From Spirochaetales bacterium (GTDB taxonomy: Bacteria > Spirochaetota > Leptospiria > Leptospirales > Leptonemataceae), in assembly GCA_015075425.1 (NCBI GenBank), contig JABTUL010000001.1:2392362-2456361 (forward strand): a DNA stretch of 64,000 nucleotides. The letters are read 5' to 3'. This document shows positions 26,114 through 35,248 of this stretch, piece by piece (the first letter of the stretch is position 1; each line of letters begins with the position of its first letter). The translations under genes and the position numbers were made by a program. The notes beneath the pieces were generated by a model, which saw only the letters and a program-made list of their open reading frames with translations, searched no databases and was not told the origin of the DNA.

Positions 26114-26767
26114 ATGCTTTGGAAATACAAAAATACACGCAGGTTCACGATCATGGGCTTCCTTGCTGGAGGTGCCTTGCTGACGATTGCTGGTTTGGTT
26201 TTATTGTTTAATGATGTCGTATCCAAAAGGGCCATCAAGCAGGATTTCGTTGCGCTGCAAGTAAGAACAATCGCTCTTAACGCACCGTCAGTTCCTGAAC
26301 GATTCAGCTTCGATCCTGCAGACCGGGCGGTTCAAAATAAGTGCATTGTCCTCAATAAGGCACTGGATCTACGCAGATGTAATTATCCCGAGCTCAAAGC
26401 CACATTCACCATTTTTCCAAATATATGTTCGGTCAATGAAGGATGCTATGAGTATTATTCTGATTTCCTGCAGAGGTCTGGCAGCCCTTCCGGCCCGGAT
26501 CCAGTATCGCTCGATTCAGCGGAGCTCCAGATTTCCCTGTTTCGAAAATTCTTATCCGTCCCTGAAGCAGAGCTTCACTTTGTTCATGATGACAAGGAGC
26601 GAAAATTACTGTACGTGCTAGCGCAAGATCGTAAGAAGGATGTGTACCTATCGCTGACGGGAGACTTTGGCATTGTGAAATTCGTTGATCCTTTTGCTTC
26701 GGTGGAGGAGGCATCACGTTTTGCATCCGCCCTGCTCATTTCGAAAAACACTGGTCAAGTCAAGTAA
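26114..26767 (+). CDS. Single-pass membrane protein, function unknown
   Basis: 217 residues. One membrane helix at about 12-35 (FTIMGFLAGGALLTIAGLVL) anchors a long exported or periplasmic domain with four cysteines (KCIVL, RRCNY, NICSV, GCYEY) that may form two disulfides. No family recognised. Starts ATG 26114, with AGGAAAAT just upstream. Fills its cassette. Confidence 0.68.
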   Translation: MLWKYKNTRRFTIMGFLAGGALLTIAGLVLLFNDVVSKRAIKQDFVALQVRTIALNAPSVPERFSFDPADRAVQNKCIVLNKALDLRRCNYPELKATFTIFPNICSVNEGCYEYYSDFLQRSGSPSGPDPVSLDSAELQISLFRKFLSVPEAELHFVHDDKERKLLYVLAQDRKKDVYLSLTGDFGIVKFVDPFASVEEASRFASALLISKNTGQVK

Positions 26768-26782
26768 TGCAGGACTGCGCAT

Positions 26783-27014
26783 AACTTTGCGGCTTAGCGC
26801 TCACTCTCTCCGCTATACGCTCCGGTCGTTCGGCCCTGGTCTTCTCCCCGCCACCATTCCGGGAAAAGGGGTTGCAGGAGCTTTGAGGAAAGCCGGAATG
26901 GTGACAGGTCGTGCGGATGCGCGCCCGGTTTGGTGGATACGTATGGCGCGCACCGCACCAGACTGCGGGCAAATGCTCGGGCGTTGCCCTCGCACTTCGC
27001 TAAGCCGCGTCGTT
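26783..27014 (+). repeat. attC site 28, family A, variant terminal loop
   Basis: R'' GCATAAC, R' GTTATGC. The terminal hairpin is replaced by ATGCTCGGGCGTTGCCCTCGCA, whose GGGC/GCCC arms pair. Shared with sites 39 and 44. Confidence 0.9.
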
Positions 27015-27062
27015 ATGCGCCATTGACACTTAAAGTCAACTTTACATACTCAGAGGCATCAT

Positions 27063-27875
27063 ATGAAAATTTACCTTAACGACCTCCTCAGACTATCTGA
27101 CACAGAATTGAAAAATACTAAAATCCGATTGAATCAGAGTAACAATCATGATTTCGATCCTATTCAGCTCTTCAAAAACAAGGATATGCAGTTATATAAT
27201 GGCCAGTTCTACAATTACGGCTCGATGAAATCCTTCCAGCAAGGCCAAATAGCGATCGGACTTCTTAGGCTGGATTCCGAGAAATGGTTATTGTTTGATA
27301 TCAGTCGTATTACCAAGGATCTGAACCTTTATGACAGCGTTGGCTATGAATATGAAACCCTGCATCAGCACAGCAAGTACTTTGGCCGCACTATCATACG
27401 CTATAAAAATCACAGCCAGCAAATGATTCGTAATGCCATTCCTCTCATCAAAGAATGTATAGTTTTCGAAGTAATCAGTGAAACCTTCGACGACTCAGGA
27501 TTCCCCGGGTATGAGAATGTGGATTTATCATGGGACGAGCTGAAAAGAGTTGTGCAAAAGAATGACTGGAGAACCGCGCTCGAAAATCAAAAAGGCGTGT
27601 ATCTAATAACTGATACCATCACTGGCAAAAGATATGTTGGATCCGCATACGGAGAGAATATGCTTCTCGGCAGGTGGGAAAATTACGTCCGCAATGGACA
27701 TGGCGGCAACAAAGATCTGAAGGATCTCTCCTTCGATTACATCAAGGGTAATTTCAGGTTCTCGATTCTGGACATCTACAAATCAACTGTCGATGACAGT
27801 ACAATTATCAGGCGGGAACACCATTGGATGAAGATTTTGCTAACCAAAGATAAGACTTTTGGCTACAACAACTAA
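27063..27875 (+). CDS. GIY-YIG nuclease-domain protein
   Basis: 270 residues. The C-terminal third has the GIY-YIG motif: KGVYLITDTITGKRYVGSAY, then GRWENYVRNGHGGNK, a conserved glutamate in REHHWMKIL and the closing GYNN. GIY-YIG enzymes nick or cut DNA. The N-terminal about 180 residues are a separate unassigned domain with a dense start (MKIYLNDLLRLSD), common in stand-alone GIY-YIG proteins. A defence or mobile-element role is possible but only inferred. ATG 27063 after AGAGGCATC. Confidence 0.85.
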   Translation: MKIYLNDLLRLSDTELKNTKIRLNQSNNHDFDPIQLFKNKDMQLYNGQFYNYGSMKSFQQGQIAIGLLRLDSEKWLLFDISRITKDLNLYDSVGYEYETLHQHSKYFGRTIIRYKNHSQQMIRNAIPLIKECIVFEVISETFDDSGFPGYENVDLSWDELKRVVQKNDWRTALENQKGVYLITDTITGKRYVGSAYGENMLLGRWENYVRNGHGGNKDLKDLSFDYIKGNFRFSILDIYKSTVDDSTIIRREHHWMKILLTKDKTFGYNN

Positions 27876-27891
27876 ATTGTCAACGGCGCAT

Positions 27892-28121
27892 AACTTTGCG
27901 GCTTAGCGCTCACTCCCTTCGCTATGCGCTCCGGTCGTTCGGCCCTGGCCTTCTCCCCGCCACCATTCCGGGAAAAGGGGTTGCAGAAGCTTTGAGGGAA
28001 GCCGGAATGGTGACGGGTCGTGCGGACGCACGCCAGTTTCGGTGTATTCAGATGGCGTGCGCCGCACCAGACTGCGGGCAAATTGGGCCTTACGGCCCAA
28101 CTTCGCTAAGCCGCGTCGTTA
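27892..28121 (+). repeat. attC site 29, family A
   Basis: R'' GCATAAC, R' GTTATCC. Inner GACGCACGCC sub-variant; hairpin loop TTAC. Confidence 0.92.
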
Positions 28122-28255
28122 TCCGTAATGCTCCGCAGCGTTCCTGAATTGAAATTGAACTCAAGGTTGGTGAAATCTGGCCAGCAATCATTTTTGAGGC
28201 TTTTTGTCGGTTGGATATGGATTGACAGGCTGGCTCAATAACGCAATCCTTTACT

Positions 28256-28480
28256 ATGGAATACAGATCCCGATTGAGTTCTGATCCGAATGTCTTGCTC
28301 GGAAAGCCGGTCATTCGGGGAACCCGGATTACGGTTGCCCTGGTTCTCGACAAGCTATCCGAGGGGGAGACATTCGAAGAATTGCTCGAATCCTATCCTG
28401 ATTTGACGCGCGAGGACATTCTAGCCTGCCTTGCCTATTCCCATGATGTGGTTTCACGGGAAGCGTTAATTGCTGATTGA
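28256..28480 (+). CDS. DUF433 antitoxin-like protein, copy 1
   Basis: 74 residues with the DUF433 signature: LLGKPVIRGTRITVALVLDK, then LLESYPDLTREDILACLAYS. These small winged-helix proteins accompany PIN-like DUF5615 toxins. Overlaps the next gene by 11 bases. Second copy at 42947. Confidence 0.88.
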   Translation: MEYRSRLSSDPNVLLGKPVIRGTRITVALVLDKLSEGETFEELLESYPDLTREDILACLAYSHDVVSREALIAD

Positions 28481-28793
28481 CCTTTACGCTGACGAGAATA
28501 TTGACCAAAGACTCGTCTCGTTCTTGCGCGCTTCAGGATATGCTGTGAAATACGGCCGTGAAATCCAGAAAGGGCGATCTGACCAGGAACTGCTCGCAGA
28601 AGCATTTGCACAACTGTCGATCCTTCTTACGGAAGACAAGGATTTCGGAGAATGGGTCTTTGCTCATAAAAGGCCAACCATCGGAATTATCCTACTGCGC
28701 TACAGACCGTCCGAGAAAGAGCGCATTCGACTTCTGCTCCTGAACCTCCTGAATGCCCGTGGTCCTGAGATCCTGGCCAGTTTATCGTACTGA
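28470..28793 (+). CDS. DUF5615 PIN-like toxin, copy 1
   Basis: 107 residues starting TTG 28470. ADENIDQRLVSFLRASGYAV near the N-terminus and LLTEDKDFGEWVF in the middle carry the acidic residues of the PIN-like nuclease fold. The C-terminus here (PEILASLSY) is shorter than in copy 2 at 43161 because one T is missing near 28774, so it may be a frameshifted end. Confidence 0.82.
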   Translation: MLIDLYADENIDQRLVSFLRASGYAVKYGREIQKGRSDQELLAEAFAQLSILLTEDKDFGEWVFAHKRPTIGIILLRYRPSEKERIRLLLLNLLNARGPEILASLSY

Positions 28794-28849
28794 CTACCCA
28801 ACGGACCAGATTTCGGAAGATTCTTTAAAATGCGCGGAGCACTCCGGAT

Positions 28850-29078
28850 AACTTTGCGGCTTAGCGCTCACTTCCTTCGCTGTGCGCTCCGGTCGTTCGG
28901 CCCTGGTCTTCTCCCCGCCACCATTCCGGGAAAAGGGGTTGCAGAAGCCTTGAGGAAAGCCGGAATGGTGACGGGTCGTGCGGATGCGCGCCCGGGTTGG
29001 TCTATGCGTATGGCGCGCACCGCACCAGACTGCGGGCAAATTGGGCCTGGCGGCCCAACTTCGCTAAGCCGCGTCGTT
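28850..29078 (+). repeat. attC site 30, family A
   Basis: R'' GGATAAC, R' GTTCTTT. Reads GCTCACTTCCTTCGC, as does site 45. Confidence 0.92.
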
Positions 29079-29175
29079 CTTTGCAATTGCCGGCAAACAC
29101 AGTCCGAGTTTCACCTTGCGGTCAGATTCTCCTGAACATTTCTCCGAAAATGTGTTGTCTGTAGCGTCCGGTGTG

Positions 29176-29181
29176 TATAAT
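29176..29181 (+). promoter_or_regulatory. Possible -10 box of the HicAB pair
   Basis: A perfect TATAAT nine bases before the proposed hicA start. The -35 region is weak (TGTTGT, 17 bases upstream). Confidence 0.4.
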
Positions 29182-29189
29182 GTGTATCC

Positions 29190-29377
29190 TTGAGCAGCGG
29201 GGAAATCATCGCACGCTTGAAAAAAGAAGGTTGGCTTCTTGTTGGTGTCAAGGGCAGCCACCACCAGTACAAGCATCCTGATTTGCCCGGAAGGGTCACC
29301 GTCCCCATCCCTTGAAAGACATTCCGAAGGGGACGCTGCGCAGCATCAGCATACAGGCACACTGGAGGAAAACATGA
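29190..29377 (+). pseudogene. hicA: HicA toxin gene with one-base frameshift
   Basis: Reads LSSGEIIARLKKEGWLLVGV, then KGSHHQYKHPDLPGRVTVP, the HicA double-stranded-RNA-binding-like fold with its catalytic histidine (SHHQY). It then meets a TGA. Adding one C to the CCCC run near 29303 restores HPLKDIPKGTLRSISIQAHW and a 62-residue protein whose stop overlaps hicB. The frameshift is therefore either a disabling mutation or a sequencing error. Confidence 0.75.
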
Positions 29378-30084
29378 ACTATCCCGTCGTCATACATAAG
29401 GACCGAAAATCTGACTATGGAGTCACCGTCCCGGACCTTCCCGGTTGTTTTTCTGCAGGATCCTCGTTTGACGAGGCCCTCGAAATGGTCCGGGAGGCAA
29501 TCTCTCTTCATCTGGAAGGACTCCTCGAAGATGGACTACCCATCCCGCAACCAAAGACCATCGAGCTACATCAAAAAAAGCGAATATATTCTGGCGGAGT
29601 CTGGGCTCTGGTGTCTGTAGACCTTTCCGCTATTTCCGGAAAAGCGCGGAGAGTTAACATTACCCTTCCAGAGAGAATCTTGAGTCAAATTGATGAATAT
29701 TCTGGACGGGTTGGCGAATCTCGTTCCGGACTGCTGGCCACTGCGGCGCTGGAATACATTTCGTCCGGGAATCGAGCAGACGGAAGTAAATGCCGGCAAC
29801 AGCAAAGAACTCACGGATTCCTGCTGCGGGCCTCGCTCCCATGCGGTCGCTCCGGCTCCTCGGGTCGGCGCACGAAGCGGAACGGCTCACCAGTTCGCCT
29901 GTTCCGCTTCGTGCGGATGCGCGCCGGTTTTGGTAGATTTTCATGGGCGCGCACCGCATCGTGCTTGACCACATTTGCCCTACGGGCAAACGTCAGGAAT
30001 CCTATCGTTATTTGCAATGCGCCCGAAAGTTATCCGCCGGTCATCCTTGCCCGGCGGGAAGAATTCACGTTTCTTCGCCGGTAA
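29374..30084 (+). CDS. hicB: HicB antitoxin reading through into attC
   Basis: The first about 138 residues form HicB: NYPVVIHKDRKSDYGVTVPD, LPGCFSAGSSFDEAL, and a C-terminal ribbon-helix-helix (RRVNITLPERILSQIDEYSG). No stop follows: the frame crosses the whole B-type attC and ends in the next cassette, adding about 98 residues. A one-base shift would stop at TAA 29787, so the tail may be an artefact. HicB binds and blocks HicA and represses the operon. Confidence 0.7.
   Translation: MNYPVVIHKDRKSDYGVTVPDLPGCFSAGSSFDEALEMVREAISLHLEGLLEDGLPIPQPKTIELHQKKRIYSGGVWALVSVDLSAISGKARRVNITLPERILSQIDEYSGRVGESRSGLLATAALEYISSGNRADGSKCRQQQRTHGFLLRASLPCGRSGSSGRRTKRNGSPVRLFRFVRMRAGFGRFSWARTASCLTTFALRANVRNPIVICNAPESYPPVILARREEFTFLRR
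29808..30009 (+). repeat. attC site 31, family B
   Basis: R'' AAAGAAC, R' GTTATTT. Starts AACTCACGG; contains CTCGCTCCCATGCGGTCGC, a B sub-variant also seen in sites 32 and 34. Confidence 0.9.
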
Positions 30085-30708
30085 ATTGAGCATAGCAGAG
30101 TTTTCCTTGGGAAAAGAATTTTCTGGCCGAGCAGATTTTTTCCCAGCCATCATTGAAGGAAAGATGCAATCGAGGCAGCCAGAGATTCCGCCTTCGGAAA
30201 AATCAGCAGGAACCCAGTTCCAGAAGGGGAGAAAAGAATCTGGCCGGAAGAACGTAAGACCATGTTGCCTTGCTTCGCGAGGGTTTCTTCTCCCGGAACG
30301 CGACTTGCTTTCTTCAAAAGCCAGCGAGTTCGGATTCAGAAAAATCAGTTCTGGACACCAGCTTCTAAATGAAAAAAATTTAGCCCAGAAGCGTAAGACC
30401 ATGTTGTCTTGTTTCGCGAGGGTTTCTTGTCCGGAACGCTACTTGCCTTCTTCACATATTCCTTTCAGCCTTCCAACGGAAGCAGAATACTGGAAATTTA
30501 AAGATTTTGGGATAAAGTGTCTCGAAAGAAAGGCAGTAGAGCCATGGAGCATTGTTTCGTGAAGAGTTCTGGTCCGGATAGTTTCGAGAGGATTGCCAAA
30601 GATCGTTGGGCTTCTCAATGTGGCCTGGCAGGATAGGGTCGGCCAGTGCGTGAAGGGAGCGGCCATCCCGTGTCGCCATCCGTGGACTCCCGCGGGCGCA
30701 CTGCAAAT
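30008..30708 (+). repeat. N cassette 3, with internal duplication
   Basis: Subtype 3 and, at 701 bases, the longest. The segment CGTAAGACCATGTTG...TTCGCGAGGGTTTCTT...CTTCTTC occurs twice (about 30255-30315 and 30391-30452), so part of the body was duplicated inside the cassette. Confidence 0.82.
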
Positions 30709-30910
30709 AACTACGGATTCCTGCTGCGGGCCTCGCTCCCATTCGGTCGCTCCGGCTCCTCGGGTCGGCGCACTCTCCGCGGAACGGCTCACCAGTTCGC
30801 CTATTCCGCTCCGTGCGGATGCGCGCCGGTTTTGGAGGATTTTTATGGCGCGCACCGCATCGTGCTTGACCACATTTGCCCTCCGGGCAAACGTCAGGAA
30901 TCCTATCGTT
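30709..30910 (+). repeat. attC site 32, family B
   Basis: R'' AAATAAC, R' GTTATTT. Confidence 0.92.
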
Positions 30911-31459
30911 ATTTGCAATGCGCCCGAAAGTTATCCGCCGGTCATCCTTGCCCGGCGGGAAGAAATCACTTGGCTCCGTCGGTAGAGATGCAGCATCGGA
31001 TAGCTTTCTTTCGCGGAAAGAATTTGCTGGGCGGTCAGATTTTTTCCCAGCGGTCCTTTCCTGATGGAAAGATACTTCCGGAAGAGCCAGAGATTTCGAC
31101 TTCGGAAAAATTCACCATGAACCCAGGCTCCAAATGCAAGAAAAGAATTTTGCCAAGGAAACGTAAGACAAAGCTCCGTTGTTTCGCGAGGGTTTCGTGT
31201 CCGGAACGCTACTTGCCTTCTTCAAAAGTTCCTTCATCCTCCCATACGAAAGAAAGAAAGCCAGATATCTTTTCTCGAATTCGGATCATGGATTCCTTTG
31301 AACCGCCGGAAGAATAACCCCATTCCTTGTTCCGCGGAGAGATCCTATTCGGAATCTCTGGGGAGATGGTAAAGAAAATCATTGGCCTTCCAATTCACTG
31401 GCATAAAGAGGCCAGTCCGTAAAAAGAGCGGCCATCCCGTGTCGCCATCCGTGGACTCC
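30909..31459 (+). repeat. N cassette 4, subtype 1, lacking its own R''
   Basis: Opens normally but its end runs GGACTCCGCACTGGCGCATG instead of ...CGGGCGCACTGCAAATAAC. It has no R'' and is fused to the next N cassette. Confidence 0.8.
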
Positions 31460-31598
31460 GCACTGGCGCATGCGGCCATCTCGGAATGGCGCACTCTCCG
31501 CGGAACGGCTCACCAGTTCGCCTTTTCCGCTCCCATCCAGTTTTGGTTGATTTTTATAGCGCCGCCCCACGGGCAAACGTCAGGAATCCTATCGTTAT
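31460..31598 (+). repeat. attC site 33, family B remnant (half-site)
   Basis: Only the L'/R' half survives (CAGGAATCC...GTTATTT). R'' and L'' and parts of the stem are deleted. It should not fold into a substrate, so cassettes N4 and N5 would move together if at all. Confidence 0.8.
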
Positions 31599-32180
31599 TT
31601 GCAATGCGCCCGAAACTTTAGGCCGGACGTCCTGTCCGGCCGGAAGAAATCACTTGGCTCCGTCGGTAGAGTAAGTGTTGGTAGCTTTCGTTGACCGATT
31701 CTTCAGGAAAACTGCTGGGGAAAAAATTCGACCGGCCAGCAAAGCAAAAATCTTCCCTCATCGGGAGAGATTCCCCGAGATTGCATGCGATTTTTCCAGA
31801 TATAATCGGGTGGACGCCAGATTCCAAAACAAGAAAAAATATTTGAGAGGGGCATCCGTAAGACAAAGTTCCGTTGTTTCGCGAGGGTTTCGTGTCCGGA
31901 ACGCTACTTGCCATCTTCAAAAGTTCCTTTCATCCTCCGTACGAAAGAAGAAAACCAGGTATCTTTTTCTCGCAATCCCGGATCATGCATTACTTTGAAC
32001 CGTCGGAAGATAAGACCTATTCCCTGGTTTCGCGGAGAGATCCTACTCGGAATCTCTGGGAAGATGATAAAGAAAATCATTGGGCCTTCCAATTCACTGG
32101 CACAAGAGGATGGGCCAATCCGTAAAAAGAGCGGCCATCCCGTGTCGCCATCCGTGGACTCCCGCGGGCGCACTGCAAAT
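31597..32180 (+). repeat. N cassette 5, subtype 2
   Basis: Subtype 2 carries the hairpin GGCCGGAC-GTCCT-GTCCGGCC and TGTTGGTAGCTTTCGTTGACC. In this copy a frame from about 31876 to 32125 is open for 83 codons and ends ...HWAFQFTGTRGWANP-stop. Confidence 0.8.
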
Positions 32181-32388
32181 AACTGCGGATTCCTGCTCCG
32201 GGCCTCGCTCCCATTCGGTCGCTCCGGCTCCTCGGGTCGGCGCACTCTTTGCGGACCATTCCGGCCGTGGGCCTTCATTTGTCCGCTCCGTGCGGATGCG
32301 CGCCAGTTCTGGTAGATTTTAATGGGCGCGCACCGCATCGTGCTTGACCACATTTGCCCTCCGGGCAAACGTCAGGAATCCTAACGTT
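32181..32388 (+). repeat. attC site 34, family B, long variant
   Basis: R'' AAATAAC, R' GTTAGGC. 208 bp; has the alternative middle GGACCATTCCGGCCGTGGGCC also seen in sites 54 and 59. Confidence 0.9.
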
Positions 32389-32417
32389 AGGCGAAATCCA
32401 GGCAAGGAGTATTTAAG

Positions 32418-33470
32418 ATGGCATTATTTGTATTTGGAGCTGGAGCTACTCGTGGGTGCTCTTTTGTGGACGCAAGCCGCCACCCTTGTTTGCCCCCTCT
32501 TGATTCAGATTTCTTTACGCAAGTCCAAAGAATACAAAGCTCAAAACACACTAAACTAGTTGAAGATGTCTTGAATGACACTATTGAATTATTTGGAAAG
32601 AACTTTGAGATTACCATGGAGATGGTTTTTACAACCCTTGAGCATACAATCACAATGATTGAAACTTCAGGCCAAACAAGGGCATTTACAAAAAAACAGC
32701 TAACTGCCAAGAGGAATCGCTTGCTCCAGATACTAGCTGCAGTTTTAGAGGATAGTTTAACCCGAGCCAAAAGCTCTGGCAGAGCATCCTTAGATCCTGA
32801 AGAATGCGATTACCATTCCAATTTTGTATCGAATATTTTGAATATAGGAGATGCCATTATATCCTTTAACTATGATTGCGTTTTGGATTATGCACTACGA
32901 AATCATGGCTCAGGCAAATGGAATGCTCGCTATGGATATGCTCTGGATTTGGGTTCCAAAGGCAGTCATTTAACTGGTGACCCGCATTGGAACCCAGTAA
33001 ATCCTGCAAAAAAATCAGATTCTATAAAGAATTATAAGCTTCATGGATCTTTGCATTTTGATATTGGTCCTAAAAAAAAACCTGGATATATTAAATTAAA
33101 GCAAAGGCCATATACAAAGCAGCGTGGTTCAATGAAGTATACCATAATCCCACCTGAATGGAATAAAAAATATAACGAGGAGCCATTCTCAGTTCTTTGG
33201 AAAAAAGCGGCGGCTGCTCTTAAAAGCACTAAGCAGCTTATTTTGATAGGATATTCTATGCCTCCTACCGATCTTCATTCAGGAGCATTGTTTAGGACTT
33301 CCATAGGAAAAGAAGCATTAAAATCCTTAGTAGTTGTTAATCCTGATCAAAACGCTCGCAAAAGGATTCGAGGCCAGCTGCAAAGGGCAATTTCTAAATC
33401 TACAAAAGTAATTTCGTTCGACTATTTTTCTGAATTCTTAAGTTGTCGGCGTGAAGTATGGGATATTTAA
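32418..33470 (+). CDS. SIR2-like domain protein (putative NADase)
   Basis: 350 residues, visibly richer in A+T than its neighbours. SIR2 landmarks are the nucleotide-binding FGAGATRGCSF (6-16), FNYDCVLD (150-157), KLHGSL with the likely catalytic H209, and LILIGYSMPPTD (274-285). Many stand-alone SIR2-like proteins of this size hydrolyse NAD+ in anti-phage defence, but no partner gene is present, so defence is inference. ATG 32418 follows AAGGAG at 32404. The cassette ends in an unrelated (family C) attC, which suggests import from another integron. Confidence 0.85.
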   Translation: MALFVFGAGATRGCSFVDASRHPCLPPLDSDFFTQVQRIQSSKHTKLVEDVLNDTIELFGKNFEITMEMVFTTLEHTITMIETSGQTRAFTKKQLTAKRNRLLQILAAVLEDSLTRAKSSGRASLDPEECDYHSNFVSNILNIGDAIISFNYDCVLDYALRNHGSGKWNARYGYALDLGSKGSHLTGDPHWNPVNPAKKSDSIKNYKLHGSLHFDIGPKKKPGYIKLKQRPYTKQRGSMKYTIIPPEWNKKYNEEPFSVLWKKAAAALKSTKQLILIGYSMPPTDLHSGALFRTSIGKEALKSLVVVNPDQNARKRIRGQLQRAISKSTKVISFDYFSEFLSCRREVWDI

Positions 33471-33490
33471 TTCTAGCCTGGACTCCGCCT

Positions 33491-33707
33491 AACTTCGGCT
33501 TGCCGCTTCGGGCTGTCGCTTTACGCTCCGCCCTCGGTCCTTGCGCTCAGCCTTCGGCTGTCCGGACTCGGCGCCGGGGGAGGGAGGAAAATGCGCCTCG
33601 CCGGACCGCGCTGCGGACAAATGCTGGCATTCGCTGCGCAAACATTCGGCCAGTGGGCCTCATTTTTTGCTTGCTCAAGGCCAGCACATTCGGCAAGCCG
33701 TTGAGTT
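33491..33707 (+). repeat. attC site 35, family C
   Basis: R'' GCCTAAC, R' GTTATTT. L'' CGGCTTGCCG and L' CGGCAAGCCG are perfectly complementary; 217 bp. Confidence 0.9.
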
Positions 33708-34282
33708 ATTTGCAATGCGCCCGAAAGTTATCCGCCGGTCATCCTTGCCCGGCGGGAAGAAATCACTTGGCTCCGTCGGTAGAGATGCAGCATCGGATAG
33801 CTTTCTTTCGCGGAAAGAATTTGCTATGCGGTCAGATTTTTTCCCAGCGGTCCTTTCCTGATGGAAAGATACTTCCGGAAGAGCCAGAGATTTCGACTTC
33901 GGAAAAATTCAACATGAACCCAAGCTCCAAATGCAAGAAAAGAATTTTGCCAAGGAAACGTAAGACAAAGCTCCGTTGTTTCGCGAGGGTTTCGTGTCCG
34001 GAACGCTACTTGCCTTCTTCAAAAGTTCCTTTCATCCTCCGTATGAAAGAAGAGCACCAGAGATCTTTTTCTTTGAAGCCCGGATCATGCATTCCTTTGA
34101 ACCACCGGAAGATAAGACCTATTCCCTGGTTTCGCGGAGAGATCCGACTCGGAATCTCTGGAGAGATGGCAAAAAAGCTCATTGGACCTTCCAATTCACT
34201 GGCACAAGAGGATGGGCCAGTCCGTAAAGGGAGCGGCCATCCCGTGTCGCCATCCGTGGACTCCCGCGGGCGCACTGCAAAT
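33706..34282 (+). repeat. N cassette 6, subtype 1
   Basis: Holds the clearest relic reading frame of the family: 33976-34227, 83 codons from TTG, ending ...HWTFQFTGTRGWASP-stop, with some synonymous differences from N5. Confidence 0.82.
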
Positions 34283-34478
34283 AACTGCGGATTCCTGCTC
34301 CGGGCCTCCGCATGCGCTCCGGCTCCTCGGGTCGGCGCACTCTCCGCGGAACGGCTCACCAGTTCGCCTTTTCCGCTCCGTGCGGATGCGCGCCAGTTTT
34401 GGTATATTTTTTCAGCGCGCACCGCATCGTGCTTGACCACATTTGCCCTACGGGCAAACGTCAGGAATCCTACACGTT
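34283..34478 (+). repeat. attC site 36, family B
   Basis: R'' AAATAAC, R' GTTATTT. Confidence 0.92.
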
Positions 34479-35053
34479 ATTTGCAATGCGCCCGAAACTT
34501 TTGGCCGGACGTCCTGTCCGGCCGGAAGAAATCACCTTGCTCCGTCGGTAGAGTAAGTGTTGGATAGCTTTCGTTGACCGATTCTTCAGGAAAACATCTG
34601 GAAAAAAAATGGACCGGCCGGCAAAGCAAAAATCTTCCCGCATCGGGAGAGATTGCATGCGATTTTTCCAGCTAAACTCGGGTGGACGCCAGATTCCAAA
34701 ACAAGAAAAAGAATTTGAGTTGGGCATGGCGTAAGACAAAGTTCCGTTGTTTCGCGAGGGTTTCGTGTCCGGAACGTTACTTGCCTTCTTCAAACGTTCC
34801 TTTCAGCCTCCGTAAGAGAGAAGAGAGCCAAAAAGATTTTTCTCCGGATCCCGGATCATGCATTCCTTGGGACCGGCGGAAGATAAGACCTATTCCCTGG
34901 TTTCGCGGAGAGATCCTACTCGGAATCTCTGGGGAGATGGTAAAGAAAATCATTGGGCCTTCCAATTCACTGGCACAAGAGAATGGGCCAGTCCGTAAAA
35001 AGAGCGGCCATCCCGTGTCGCCATCCGTGGACTCCCGCGGGCGCACTGCAAAT
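34477..35053 (+). repeat. N cassette 7, subtype 2
   Basis: GGCCGGAC/GTCCGGCC hairpin at 34502-34522. The relic frame is interrupted by TAA in CCGTAAGAGAG. Close to N11. Confidence 0.82.
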
Positions 35054-35248
35054 AACTACGGATTCCTGCTGCGGGCCTCCGCATGCGCTCCGGCTCCTCG
35101 GGTCGGCGCACTCTACGCAGAACGGCTCACCAGTTCGCCTTTTCCGCTACGTGCGGATGCGCGCCAGTTTTGGTATATTTTTATGGCGCGCACCGCACCG
35201 TGCTTGACCACATTTGCCCTGCGGGCAAACGTCAGGAATCCTAACGTT
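35054..35248 (+). repeat. attC site 37, family B
   Basis: R'' AAATAAC, R' GTTATCC. Carries CTACGCAGAACGG and GCTACGTGCGG changes, as does site 56. Confidence 0.92.
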
